From an uncultured Bizionia sp. (GTDB lineage: Bacteria; Bacteroidota; Bacteroidia; Flavobacteriales; Flavobacteriaceae): 64,000 bases of DNA. Shown here piece after piece: positions 34,454 through 44,340 of the stretch. Each line of letters begins with the position of its first letter. The first letter of the stretch is position 1. The position numbers and the translations under genes were made by a program. The stretch spans positions 45,434-109,433 of the forward strand of contig CANMCF010000015.1 of the NCBI GenBank assembly GCA_947496215.1, written 5' to 3'. Under the pieces are notes generated by a model. That model worked only from the letters and a program-made list of their open reading frames with translations. It was not told where the DNA came from and did no database searches.

Positions 34454-36643
34454 ATGATATTTTCTGCGAGATACTTTTGTTGTATTTTAGTCATCCTGAG
34501 CATACAAAACTCAATGTTTGCTCAAGGTATTTCTGCAAAAGACAAATTGCAATTAGACTCCATAGACAAAGTTGCCAGTAGAGCATTCTCATTATGCCAA
34601 AAAAGTAAATATGGAGAAGCTGTTAAAATGGCAAAAGAGGTTTTGGAGTATGCCAAATCAAAGAATAATGATTCATTGAAGGGTAGGGCATACAGTATTT
34701 TAGGTTGGAGTTACCCTATGTTGGGAGAGCATGCCAAAGGGTTGAATTACTTGTTGATGACAAAAGATATCTATGTGAAATTGAAGGATACCACGAGATT
34801 GATTTTTGCAGACAATGATTTGGGAATCTATTATAGGGACCTCGATAGCATGCGGGTATCAAACACCTATTTTGAAAAGGCGATGCATCTAGCCAAGAAT
34901 TACAAGAACAATGCTATGAGATTGTATCCTGCATATAACTTGGGCCTTAATTTCTTGGAGTTTGAAAAAGACAATGAACGGGCTGTTGAATATTTGGAAT
35001 TGGCTGCATCATTGGTAAAGACTTCCAAATGTGCCAAAAACAATCGTATTGTTGCAGACATATATGAAGCTTTGGGGTATGTATATTATAAATTAAAGCG
35101 AAAGGGTGATTCGAAAGCATACTATGAGAAATGCTTGGAGTACTCAAAAAAGCATGGATATTTAGAGGTGATATCCATGGTTTATTGGAGTAAATCAGAA
35201 TTATACAAGGAGGAAGGAGAGTATGAAAAAGCAAATGAGATGCTTTATAAATACATGGATGTCAATGACTCTATAATTAAAGTGACAAACTATGAAAAGG
35301 TCAAGGAGGTCGAGGCAGAATATTTCATAAAAGAAAATAAAAGTAAACTGGAATTCATTAAGAATGAAAAGAAGATGCAGGAAGTCGCTATCAAAAAATC
35401 CAAAGGATATAATTTTATTTTAATCGCGCTTAGCTTGGTTTTGTTTCTAAATATGTGTTGGATATTCAAAAAAAACAAAGCACTCAGATCGGCAAGGGAC
35501 AAAGCAGAAAGTCTATCAAGGGTGAAAAGTGAGTTCTATTCTGAGATTAGCCATGAGTTGCGTACACCTCTTTATGCGGTTATAGAGCTTTCCAGTTTGT
35601 TGCTCAGAGAGAATATAAGTGTAAAGCATAAGGAGTATTTGGAATCCCTCAAATTTTCTGGAAACCATTTGATGTCGTTGATAAACAATGTGCTTCAGTT
35701 GAATAAAGTTGAATCAGGTACTATGAAGGTTCAACGATTGGAATTTGATTTGAAAAACTTGATATCCAATATAATCGATAGCTTGGAATATGCATTGAGA
35801 GATAGTAACAACTCGATTAGTTTGAAGTATGGTGACAATATTCCAAAGTTATTGGTTGGAGATTCCTTAAAGCTCTCACAAGTATTGATTAATTTAATTT
35901 CCAATGCGATAAAGTTTACCAACGATGGACATATAGATGTAGTTATCAATCAAGTGGATGAAACAGAGAGTGTGTCTAAGATTTACTTTAAGGTTTCTGA
36001 TGATGGCTTAGGAATACCCATGGAGAAAAAAGAACAAGTCTTTGAGGATTTCTATCAAGAAAACCATAAAAACACCACATCTTACAAAGGAACAGGTTTA
36101 GGTTTGTCCATCGTAAAACGAATTCTTACAGCAATGGATAGTAGTATTCATATGGTTAGCAAAGAAAACGAAGGAGCAACCTTATTCTTTGAGTTGGCAT
36201 TCGAAAAAAGTACAAAATCCAACCTGCCTGTCACTGTATATCAAAATCAATTGGAGCAAATAAAAGATTGTCACATTTTAATTGTAGATGACAATAAGAT
36301 AAATCAATTGGTAACTCGCAAAATTCTGGATCAATTAGGGATCAAATCCAAAACGGTAGACTCTGGTCTTAAAGCCATAAATATGGTGCAAGAAGAAGAT
36401 TTCGATTGCATTTTAATGGATTTGCACATGCCAGAATTGGATGGATATGAAACAACCAAACTCATTAGAAGTTTTAATCAAAATATAGCTATTGTTGCAT
36501 TGACGGCAGCTACATCGGAAGAAGTGGAAAGTAAGATACACTTCTATGATATTAATGGCTATGTATTGAAACCATTTATGATCGATGAGTTTGTCGAAAC
36601 CCTAAATAAGGCCATTCATAGATCAGAAGGCCATTTATTTTAA
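34454..36643 (+). CDS. TPR hybrid sensor histidine kinase, array copy 1
   Basis: A 729-residue protein. Signal peptide 1-23 (ending MFAQ), periplasmic TPR array about 38-275, juxtamembrane coiled coil 280-317, one membrane helix 319-338, HisKA with His367 in EISHELRTP, HATPase with Asn484 (NLISNAIKF), Asp517 (SDDGLGI) and GTGLGLSI (546-553). The C-terminal receiver (607-729) has acidic pocket VDDNK, phospho-acceptor Asp656, Thr684 and Lys706. All catalytic residues are intact. There is no output domain after the receiver, so phosphate must leave through another protein. The 5' leader (34308-34453) shows no exact consensus -7 box. Confidence 0.93.
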   Translation: MIFSARYFCCILVILSIQNSMFAQGISAKDKLQLDSIDKVASRAFSLCQKSKYGEAVKMAKEVLEYAKSKNNDSLKGRAYSILGWSYPMLGEHAKGLNYLLMTKDIYVKLKDTTRLIFADNDLGIYYRDLDSMRVSNTYFEKAMHLAKNYKNNAMRLYPAYNLGLNFLEFEKDNERAVEYLELAASLVKTSKCAKNNRIVADIYEALGYVYYKLKRKGDSKAYYEKCLEYSKKHGYLEVISMVYWSKSELYKEEGEYEKANEMLYKYMDVNDSIIKVTNYEKVKEVEAEYFIKENKSKLEFIKNEKKMQEVAIKKSKGYNFILIALSLVLFLNMCWIFKKNKALRSARDKAESLSRVKSEFYSEISHELRTPLYAVIELSSLLLRENISVKHKEYLESLKFSGNHLMSLINNVLQLNKVESGTMKVQRLEFDLKNLISNIIDSLEYALRDSNNSISLKYGDNIPKLLVGDSLKLSQVLINLISNAIKFTNDGHIDVVINQVDETESVSKIYFKVSDDGLGIPMEKKEQVFEDFYQENHKNTTSYKGTGLGLSIVKRILTAMDSSIHMVSKENEGATLFFELAFEKSTKSNLPVTVYQNQLEQIKDCHILIVDDNKINQLVTRKILDQLGIKSKTVDSGLKAINMVQEEDFDCILMDLHMPELDGYETTKLIRSFNQNIAIVALTAATSEEVESKIHFYDINGYVLKPFMIDEFVETLNKAIHRSEGHLF

Positions 36644-36942
36644 CCAACTCGATGCTTATGAGCAAAAAGAACTGCTCTAGTTGTTTTGTTTTTTCTAACA
36701 TAATGTACATTAATTTGATTAATGATGGAAATCAATACAAGTTTTACATAAAATGATCATCCGAGTTCTTCAGTATTCTATAAAATGTAAAGTGCTGACA
36801 ATAAACATCTATAAGTCTACGTGATTATTTTTTTATATATAAAATGTAGTCTTTTTCTTTCTTATTTAATGTGTTTAATCGATGAAAGTTATTTTTTTTA
36901 CGATTAAACGTGTGTTTTTGACAATATTTTTATTAGCTTACA

Positions 36943-39141
36943 ATGGTGAAAATATTACTTATGAAGTATCTCTTATGTGGATTATTATTTTTTTCTTGTA
37001 TGCAAAGCTCGATTTTTGCGCAAGATCAAAAAGAGTTAGATTCTCTTTTTGAGGTGGTTAGGGGTGTTTATGAGTTTAGTCATCAAAATAAATTGGCTGA
37101 AGCCATCAAAATTGGTAGTGAGATACTGGAGTATGAGAAGAAAAACAGAAACGATTCGTTAAGAGCCAGAACTTACAATGCATTGGGAGTGTCTTACACG
37201 ACATTAAAAAGTCCCAAGGGGTTGGAATTTTTTTTGAAATCCAAAGAAGTCTACGAAAAGCTAAAAGATACCTTTCACTTGATATCATCCTATAACAACC
37301 TTGGAGTATACCACAAACTCATGATTATGGATTTTGAAAAATCCAATGATTATTTCAACAAGGCGATAGAAATAGCGAATGCAGCCAAGCACTATAAAGA
37401 AACAATTCATCCAAACTTCAATTTAGCAGATAATCTAATAAACCGAAAGAAGAATCATAACAACATCGAAGATTATGAAAAAGCAATTATATATCTGACA
37501 AGCACATTGAAATTGTTGGATACCACTACGGAAAAAAAGTTCAACAGGGTAAAGGCTGACATCTATGAATCTTTGGGATATGCATATTCCAAGGTTGATA
37601 AATATGAATTGGCCAATAGGTATTTTGAAAAGGCTTTTGAATATTCGAAGTCCAAAGGCTATTTGGAAGTAATAGCATATTTATATGAGGATAGGGCAGT
37701 TCTATTCGGAGAGCAGGGGAAGTATGAGGCGCAAACAAAAATGCTTGAGCATTTGATTGCTACGAAGGATTCTATATATGAAACGGAAAAATTTGATATG
37801 ATTAAAAAATTTGAATCCGAATATTTCATTAAAGAGAATGAAGAAAAACTAAAATTCATAAAAAAGGAAAAGGTAATTCAAGAGGCAACGATAGAAAAGG
37901 CTAAGATATATAACATCATACTTGGGGTTTTTAGTATAGTATTGTTTTTAAGTGTTTGTAGTATTTTCAAGAAGAACAATGAGTTAAAGCAAGCAAAGGA
38001 CAAGGCGGAGAGCCTGTCGAAGGTAAAGAGTGATTTTTATTCAGAAATCAGTCATGAGTTGAGAACACCTTTGTATGCAGTCATAGAGTTGTCAAATTTG
38101 TTGTTGAAGGAAAATATAAATGTGAGACATAAGGAATACTTGGAATCGTTGAGGTTTTCTGGAAACCATTTGATGGCATTGATAAACAATGTTTTGCAAC
38201 TCAATAAGATGGAATCTGGAAAAATGAAGATTCAAAAAATGGATTTCGATTTGGAATATTTGATTAATAGCATCATAGAAAGTTTGGAGTATGCTATAAA
38301 TGACAGCAACAATAAAATTAATTTGGAATACGATAGGAGTCTTCCAAAAGTTGTGGTAGGAGATTCTTTGAAGCTATCCCAGGTCTTAATCAACTTAATA
38401 TCCAATGCCATAAAGTTCACTAATAATGGTCATATAGATATTCTTATAAAGAAGATGGCAGAAACCAAGGAATCCATTACAGTTTATTTTAAGGTGAAGG
38501 ATGATGGTTTGGGGATTTCCAAAGAAAAGCAAACTCGGATATTTGAGGATTTTTATCAAGAACATGCTAAAAATGACAAGTCATATAAAGGAACTGGCCT
38601 AGGGCTGTCCATCGTAAGGCGAATTCTGATAGCAATGAATAGTATGATAAGAGTCAAAAGCAAAGAAAATGAAGGGACAGCCTTTTCTTTTGAATTGATT
38701 CTTTGGAAAAGCCAAAAAATCGATATGCCAGTTGCTTCATATGCATACCAAATTGAGCATATAAGAGGCAGCAACATTTTAATAGTGGATGACAACAAAA
38801 TCAATCAATTGGTCACCAAAAAGGTCTTGGATGGATTAGGGGTGAAGTCCAAAGCAATCGATTCTGGAAAAAAAGCCATCGAAATTATAAAAAATGAAAC
38901 TTTCGATTGTATTTTAATGGATTTGCATATGCCGGAATTGGATGGATATGAAACCACGAAAATAATAAGAAGGTTTAATAAGGATATTGCCATAGTGGCT
39001 TTGACAGCGGCTTCCTCGGATGAGGTAGAAGCTAAAATAATAAATTATGACATAGATGGTTATGTGCTAAAACCTTTTAGGATTGCAGAGTTTGTTGAGG
39101 TGGTAAACAATGCAATCTACAAAACAGTGGAAATTGTTTAA
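36943..39141 (+). CDS. TPR hybrid sensor histidine kinase, array copy 2
   Basis: A 732-residue protein; ATG 36961 (MKYLLCGLL) is an alternative start 6 residues in and gives a more typical signal peptide, which ends near SIFAQ. TPRs span about 33-285, the membrane helix 322-342. His371 is in EISHELRTP, the N box is NLISNAIKF, the G boxes DDGLGI and GTGLGLSI. The receiver has Asp660 and Lys710. Before this gene is a 299-base AT-rich gap with no recognisable coding frame. The sensor part differs from copy 1 mainly in the TPR surface residues (for example an NRKKNHNNIEDY insertion near 167-178), suggesting a different ligand or partner. Confidence 0.93.
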   Translation: MVKILLMKYLLCGLLFFSCMQSSIFAQDQKELDSLFEVVRGVYEFSHQNKLAEAIKIGSEILEYEKKNRNDSLRARTYNALGVSYTTLKSPKGLEFFLKSKEVYEKLKDTFHLISSYNNLGVYHKLMIMDFEKSNDYFNKAIEIANAAKHYKETIHPNFNLADNLINRKKNHNNIEDYEKAIIYLTSTLKLLDTTTEKKFNRVKADIYESLGYAYSKVDKYELANRYFEKAFEYSKSKGYLEVIAYLYEDRAVLFGEQGKYEAQTKMLEHLIATKDSIYETEKFDMIKKFESEYFIKENEEKLKFIKKEKVIQEATIEKAKIYNIILGVFSIVLFLSVCSIFKKNNELKQAKDKAESLSKVKSDFYSEISHELRTPLYAVIELSNLLLKENINVRHKEYLESLRFSGNHLMALINNVLQLNKMESGKMKIQKMDFDLEYLINSIIESLEYAINDSNNKINLEYDRSLPKVVVGDSLKLSQVLINLISNAIKFTNNGHIDILIKKMAETKESITVYFKVKDDGLGISKEKQTRIFEDFYQEHAKNDKSYKGTGLGLSIVRRILIAMNSMIRVKSKENEGTAFSFELILWKSQKIDMPVASYAYQIEHIRGSNILIVDDNKINQLVTKKVLDGLGVKSKAIDSGKKAIEIIKNETFDCILMDLHMPELDGYETTKIIRRFNKDIAIVALTAASSDEVEAKIINYDIDGYVLKPFRIAEFVEVVNNAIYKTVEIV

Positions 39142-39249
39142 TGACCTACCTTGTATACAATGGGATTTTGTTTTAATGAACAGTTTTGATGGTCTGTGAC
39201 ATAGGTTGTAAAAAAATTATTACATTGTTGTAAATAAAAAAGTGAATGT

Positions 39250-41415
39250 ATGAAGCTCCCCTTTTATAGTTTTATGGTTTTTCTATATATGCATTGTATT
39301 GCATATGCTCAAGAGAACAATGAAATCCAATTGGATTCTGCCATCGCAGTGATCAAGGAAGCTTACGATTTGAGCCAGCAAAGCAAATATGGTGAAGCCA
39401 TAAAAGTAAGCAATGAGGTATTTGAGTATGCCAAACATCATAAAAGTGATTTCCTAAAGGCTAAAGCATTGAATGTTTTGGGGATTTCCTATAATGCCTT
39501 GGGGGAGGCAGACAAATCCATGGGCTTCTTTATCTCAGCAAAAAAGCTTTATGAAAAAATAAAGGATACCTCAAGAATCATTGTAGTAAATAACAATTTG
39601 GGAGTGCTATATCAAACCAAAGGTGATTATAAAGAATCAAATGCCTATTATGAAAAAGCATTGAAGATTGCAGAGAAATCCAAAAAATACGATTCGGCAA
39701 TATATCCAGCTTTTAATATTGGACATAATTTAATCTACGAAAAAGAAGATTATGCTCAAGGGATTCTATATTTGGATAGAACACTTCAATTAGTCGAAAA
39801 GGCAGATGGTGTAAAGGTGGAACGCATAAAGGTAGACACATACGAAGCATTGGGCTACGCCTATCATAAGGTCAAGAAGAAGGGGAAGTCTATTCTTTAC
39901 TATGACAAAGCTCTTCAGCTTTCTGAAGCAGATGGGTATTTGGAGTCCTTGCAAAGTATCTACGAGAACAGGGCGCAACTGTACGCGGAAGATAGACAGT
40001 TTGAGAAAGCCAACGAATTGTTATACAAATTGATTGAGGTCAATGACTCCATAAAGAAAGTGACGAATTACGAACAGGTAAAGCTAATAGAGGCAGAGTA
40101 TTTCGTAAAAGAAAATAAGAACAAGTTGAAGCTAATAGAGAGTGAGAAATCCTCTCAAGAGGCAGTTATTGCCAAATCTAGAATATATAATCTTGTTTTG
40201 ATAGTCTTTAGTTGCATTCTGCTTTTAAATGTGTATTGGATATTCAAAAAGAACAAGCAACTCAGTCTTGCAAAGGAAAAAGCAGAGAACCTGTCCAAGA
40301 TAAAGAGTGATTTCTATTCGGAAATTAGCCACGAGCTCCGTACTCCACTCTATGCGGTGATAGAGCTGACAGGTTTGTTGCTGAGGGAGGAGGTAAGTGT
40401 AAAGCATAAGGAGTATTTGGAGTCTCTTAAGTTTTCCGGAAGCCATTTAATGTCATTGATAAACAATGTCTTGGAGTTGAATAAGGTGGAGTCTGGTAAA
40501 ATGAAGATTCAATTACTGGATTTCGATTTGAAGAATTTGTTGTCCAATATCATAGATAGTCTTGAATATGCACTTAGAGATAGCAACAACACAATCAACT
40601 TGAAATATGATGATGACATTCCAAGCCTTTTGGTGGGAGATTCCTTGAAGTTGTCTCAAATTTTCATAAACTTGATATCAAATGCAATTAAGTTTACGAA
40701 CAACGGGCACATAAAGATTTTAGTCAATCAAATATCGGAAACAGACAAAGAAGTGAGGATTTATTTTGAGGTTTCGGATAATGGATTGGGAATCTCAAAA
40801 GAAAAGCAAGCAAAAATCTTTGAAGACTTCTATCAAGAACATATTAAAACAAAGAACTCGTATAATGGGACAGGATTGGGGCTGTCGATTGTAAAACGAA
40901 TTCTCCTGGCAATGGATAGTGACATCAGCATAGAGAGTGAAGAACAAAAGGGAACTTCTTTCTTCTTCGAGTTGACATTTGAGAAAAGGAGCAAATCCAA
41001 TGAGCCTGTAGCTCTTTATTCCAATCAGTTGGAGGCCATTAAAGGGAGCTATATATTGATAGTGGACGATAATAAGATTAATCAATTGGTTACTAAAAAA
41101 GTTCTGGACTCATTGGAAATGAAATCAAAGACTGTCGATTCTGGAGCCAAAGCGATCGAAGCTGTTAAAACTGAAAAATTCGATTGTATACTGATGGATT
41201 TACATATGCCGGAATTGGATGGCTATGAAACGACTAGGTTGATTAGAGAGTTTAATGAAGAACTGCCTATAGTGGCATTGACAGCAGCTTCAACAGATGA
41301 GGTAGAAGCAAATATAAAGAACTATGATATGAATGGCTATGTACTTAAGCCATTTATAACTACCGAGTTTGTTCAGGTGATGAACAAGGCAATTCATAGA
41401 AATGAAAGCCAGTGA
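39250..41415 (+). CDS. TPR hybrid sensor histidine kinase, array copy 3
   Basis: A 721-residue protein, the shortest of the four. Signal peptide 1-20 (ending AYAQ), TPRs about 28-270, membrane helix 312-332, His361, N box NLISNAIKF, G1 SDNGLGI, G2 GTGLGLSI, receiver Asp650 and Lys700. It resembles copy 1 closely over TPR and kinase (for example the shared QSKYGEA and NDSIxKVTNYE segments and DLKNLLSNIIDSLEYALRDS versus DLKNLISNIIDSLEYALRDS), which suggests that copies 1 and 3 descend from a later duplication than the others. It starts 108 bases after copy 2, the shortest gap in the array. Confidence 0.93.
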   Translation: MKLPFYSFMVFLYMHCIAYAQENNEIQLDSAIAVIKEAYDLSQQSKYGEAIKVSNEVFEYAKHHKSDFLKAKALNVLGISYNALGEADKSMGFFISAKKLYEKIKDTSRIIVVNNNLGVLYQTKGDYKESNAYYEKALKIAEKSKKYDSAIYPAFNIGHNLIYEKEDYAQGILYLDRTLQLVEKADGVKVERIKVDTYEALGYAYHKVKKKGKSILYYDKALQLSEADGYLESLQSIYENRAQLYAEDRQFEKANELLYKLIEVNDSIKKVTNYEQVKLIEAEYFVKENKNKLKLIESEKSSQEAVIAKSRIYNLVLIVFSCILLLNVYWIFKKNKQLSLAKEKAENLSKIKSDFYSEISHELRTPLYAVIELTGLLLREEVSVKHKEYLESLKFSGSHLMSLINNVLELNKVESGKMKIQLLDFDLKNLLSNIIDSLEYALRDSNNTINLKYDDDIPSLLVGDSLKLSQIFINLISNAIKFTNNGHIKILVNQISETDKEVRIYFEVSDNGLGISKEKQAKIFEDFYQEHIKTKNSYNGTGLGLSIVKRILLAMDSDISIESEEQKGTSFFFELTFEKRSKSNEPVALYSNQLEAIKGSYILIVDDNKINQLVTKKVLDSLEMKSKTVDSGAKAIEAVKTEKFDCILMDLHMPELDGYETTRLIREFNEELPIVALTAASTDEVEANIKNYDMNGYVLKPFITTEFVQVMNKAIHRNESQ

Positions 41416-41604
41416 GAGGGTTGTTTGTTAATGTGCTTTGCCAATTGTTTAAATTGGTTTTTGCTAGATTGTTTTTTTTGGGTAAGCTTTATCGTTTTAT
41501 ATGATTGTTTATCGTTGTTTTTTTGTGATTTGCTTTGTTATTGTTAATGTTGTATAAATGTAGTAAATTACGGATGAGTCTGATTTCTATTTTAGTGTAA
41601 ACAA

Positions 41605-43803
41605 ATGCGTTGTGCTCCCTACATCACAGTAATACTCTTAATGCTGACTACGTCAAGTTTGGCACAGGTGAATAATGATTCTTCTCAAATAAATGACACT
41701 GCACTTGTCAATTCCAGTTACTTGAAATTAAAGAAGGCTTTCGACTTGACGCATGATGTTAAAAATAGTGAAGCCTTCATAATGGCCCAAGAAGTCTTGG
41801 AGGTAGCAAATGAAATACAGAATGATTCTCTAAAGGCTAAAACTTATAATATATTGGGGATTTCTTCCCTAATGAGAGATTCCAATGATGACAAAGCCCT
41901 TGAGTATTTAAATAAATCCTTTGCCATATATGAAAAACTATTGGATACAGCCAGAATGGCTATGGTGTACAACAATATGGCTTTGTATCATAAGTATAGG
42001 GATGAATATGATGTAGCCGATGTTTATTATGAAAAAGGGCTCAAGCTAATAGAGAATTCCGAAGACCGTAAGAGCCTTGCAAGAAAAGTAGTATTGTATT
42101 ACAACATCGCCTATGCCAGCTATAAAAACGAACACTATCAAAAAACCATATCGTATTTGAATAAATCTCTCGAGATAAAAGACAAAACAGAAAATAAAAT
42201 ATTGGAGGGGAATGTTTATTGGGTATTTGGATGGACATATTTGAAGCTGAAAGATTATGAAAAAGCTCACCATTATTTTGATAAAACCATAGATTTTTCG
42301 AGAAGAATGGAAAACTTGGATTTGAGGATAGATGCATACGACGGGAAGATAGAAGTCTTTACAGCTCAAAATAATTATAAGAGGGCCAATGAGTATTTGC
42401 TGAAAATGCGAGTAATCAATGATTCTCTGGACAAAGTTTTGGAAGATGACAGAATAAGGGAAATTGAATACGAATATGCTCTTAAAGATCGCGAGAAGAA
42501 GGTTGCATTAATTGAGAAAGAGGCGGAATTACAAAGAGAATCATTGAAGATTAGCAACATATTCAATTTTGTCTTAGTTGCTTTAAGTGGAATATTATTG
42601 ATATTCGGAGCCATGTTGTTGAAGAAAAACAAGGAGGTAAAAAAGGAAAGAGACAGGGCAAATAAGCTTTCCAAGGCTAAATCCAACTTTTATTCAGAGA
42701 TAAGCCATGAATTGAGAACTCCATTGTATGCGGTCATAGAGTTATCCGGTATCTTGCTTAAAGGCGGAAGTAATTTTTCCAACAATGCGAAGTATTTGAA
42801 ATGTTTGAAGTTTTCTGGAAACCACTTGTTGTCTTTGATAAACAATGTTTTGGAGTTCAACAAAAAGGATAAAGAAGGAATTCGCATAGATTTAATGGAG
42901 TTCAATTTAAAAGAGCTCATTAAAAATATTATAGATTCTCTTGAGTATGCCTTGAGGGAAAATGAGAACACCATACAGCTAAGCTATGATGAATCCATAC
43001 CCCAAATTATCATTGGAGACTCCTTGAAGCTCACTCAAATAATGATGAACTTGATAACGAATGCCATCAAGTATACAAATAATGGACATATAGACGTTGA
43101 GGTGAAGACTCTCAAAGAAGAAGGAAACTCAGTACAGCTTTATTTTTGTGTTTCAGACGATGGTCTAGGAATTTTAAAGGAAGAACAAGAAAAGATATTT
43201 AAAACGTTTTATCGTGAGAAAGCAAAAAGCAATAGCTCGTACAAAGGAACAGGCCTAGGCTTATCCATAGTCAAACAGCTTTTAAATGTATTGAATAGTG
43301 ACATCAACATAGAAAGTGAGGCGAATAAAGGGGCCAAGTTTTATTTTGAGCTGGATTTCACTAAAGGAATAGAAAAGGGAAACAAAGAAAGTGAACAAGA
43401 TTTTTTTGTCAAAAAGTTGGAAAACAAGTTGTTTTTAATCGTAGATGATAATAAAATAAATCAAATAGTGACGAAAAAAGTACTGGATCAACTTGGTTTG
43501 ACTTGTAATGTGGTTGGCTCAGGCAAAAAAGCAATAAAAGCGATAAAAGAAAAGCAGTACGATTGTATTTTAATGGATTTGCATATGCCGGAAATAGATG
43601 GTTATGAAACGTCAAATCAAATACGGTTGTTTGATAAAGGTGTTGGAATTGTTGCTTTGACAGCTGCATCTGGAGAGGAGGTCGCAGCTAAAATAAATGA
43701 TTATGATATGGATGGCTATGTCTTAAAACCATATTACACGTTCAACCTTTTGAAAGCAATGGTAGACGCACTGGCAAAAAGGAAGCAACTGTCATTGGAC
43801 TAA
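41605..43803 (+). CDS. TPR hybrid sensor histidine kinase, array copy 4
   Basis: A 732-residue protein, the most diverged copy. Signal peptide 1-20 (ending SLAQ), TPRs about 38-275, membrane helix 319-339, His368, N box NLITNAIKY, G1 SDDGLGI, G2 GTGLGLSI, receiver Asp658 and Lys708. Distinguishing features are a KGGSNFSNNA insert after the H box, EFNKKDKEG in place of the NKVESGKM segment of the other copies, and a receiver ending in KPYYTFNLLKAM rather than KPFxxxEFV. All catalytic residues remain, so it should be active. It ends 14 bases before the convergent coaD stop, with no visible terminator between. Confidence 0.93.
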   Translation: MRCAPYITVILLMLTTSSLAQVNNDSSQINDTALVNSSYLKLKKAFDLTHDVKNSEAFIMAQEVLEVANEIQNDSLKAKTYNILGISSLMRDSNDDKALEYLNKSFAIYEKLLDTARMAMVYNNMALYHKYRDEYDVADVYYEKGLKLIENSEDRKSLARKVVLYYNIAYASYKNEHYQKTISYLNKSLEIKDKTENKILEGNVYWVFGWTYLKLKDYEKAHHYFDKTIDFSRRMENLDLRIDAYDGKIEVFTAQNNYKRANEYLLKMRVINDSLDKVLEDDRIREIEYEYALKDREKKVALIEKEAELQRESLKISNIFNFVLVALSGILLIFGAMLLKKNKEVKKERDRANKLSKAKSNFYSEISHELRTPLYAVIELSGILLKGGSNFSNNAKYLKCLKFSGNHLLSLINNVLEFNKKDKEGIRIDLMEFNLKELIKNIIDSLEYALRENENTIQLSYDESIPQIIIGDSLKLTQIMMNLITNAIKYTNNGHIDVEVKTLKEEGNSVQLYFCVSDDGLGILKEEQEKIFKTFYREKAKSNSSYKGTGLGLSIVKQLLNVLNSDINIESEANKGAKFYFELDFTKGIEKGNKESEQDFFVKKLENKLFLIVDDNKINQIVTKKVLDQLGLTCNVVGSGKKAIKAIKEKQYDCILMDLHMPEIDGYETSNQIRLFDKGVGIVALTAASGEEVAAKINDYDMDGYVLKPYYTFNLLKAMVDALAKRKQLSLD

Positions 43804-43817
43804 AGACTGTTCTTTTG

Positions 43818-44276
43818 TTATTTGATTATCCTAACACTATCTGGTACCAATTTTGTGTAGTCCCCATCATTTCTGATAACATCTCTTACAATGGAAGAGG
43901 CTATGTATGAGGTTTTTGCAGCTGTCAATAGAAAGACGGTTTCAATGGGAGCCAGATCTCTATTGGTATGAGCAATGGCTTTTTCAAACTCGAAATCTGC
44001 TGGATTTCGCAAACCACGAAGAATGAATTCCACATCGATTTCCTTACAGAAGTCTACGGTTAACCCTTTGTAACTGACAACCTTTACTTTTGGCTCATCT
44101 TTAAAGGCTTCTCTTATGAATTGCATGCGCTCTTCCAAGGAAAACATATATTTCTTGGATGCATTTACGCCTATGGCAACAATGATTTCATCAAATAAGG
44201 TAACACCACGTTCGATAATGTCGTAATGACCTAAGGTAACAGGATCGAAAGACCCCGGGAATATTGCACGTTTCAT
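43818..44276 (-). CDS. coaD: pantetheine-phosphate adenylyltransferase
   Basis: A 152-residue enzyme of coenzyme A synthesis, joining 4'-phosphopantetheine and ATP to dephospho-CoA. Motifs are PGSFDPVTLGHYDII (residues 7-21, with the T/HxGH nucleotide site), RGLRNPADFEFE and ASSIVRDVI. The length is normal for bacterial CoaD. It lies downstream of ddl and a small frame on the minus strand. Confidence 0.97.
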   Translation of the reverse strand: MKRAIFPGSFDPVTLGHYDIIERGVTLFDEIIVAIGVNASKKYMFSLEERMQFIREAFKDEPKVKVVSYKGLTVDFCKEIDVEFILRGLRNPADFEFEKAIAHTNRDLAPIETVFLLTAAKTSYIASSIVRDVIRNDGDYTKLVPDSVRIIK

Positions 44277-44340
44277 ATCAGTTTTTTTTAATTCTTCTTC
44301 AAAATAGGTTATGCATTTAAGGTATTGAGGGGATTTGTCT

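Larger units (their letters stand above)
34454..43803 (+). repeat. tandem array of four paralogous hybrid histidine kinase genes
   Basis: Four consecutive same-strand genes (34454-36643, 36943-39141, 39250-41415, 41605-43803) encode proteins of 729, 732, 721 and 732 residues with identical architecture. The kinase cores share EISHELRTPLYAVIEL and the receivers share DCILMDLHMPE. Gaps are 299, 108 and 189 bases, with no gene between copies. Copies 1 and 3 look closest to each other; copy 4 is the most diverged. The array is a product of repeated tandem duplication followed mainly by divergence of the TPR sensor part. Confidence 0.9.

Noticed and set aside
34454..43803. Array as a misassembly or collapsed repeat
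   Set aside because: The four copies differ throughout at DNA level, intergenic spacers are unrelated in length and sequence, and each frame is intact; an assembly duplicate would be near-identical.
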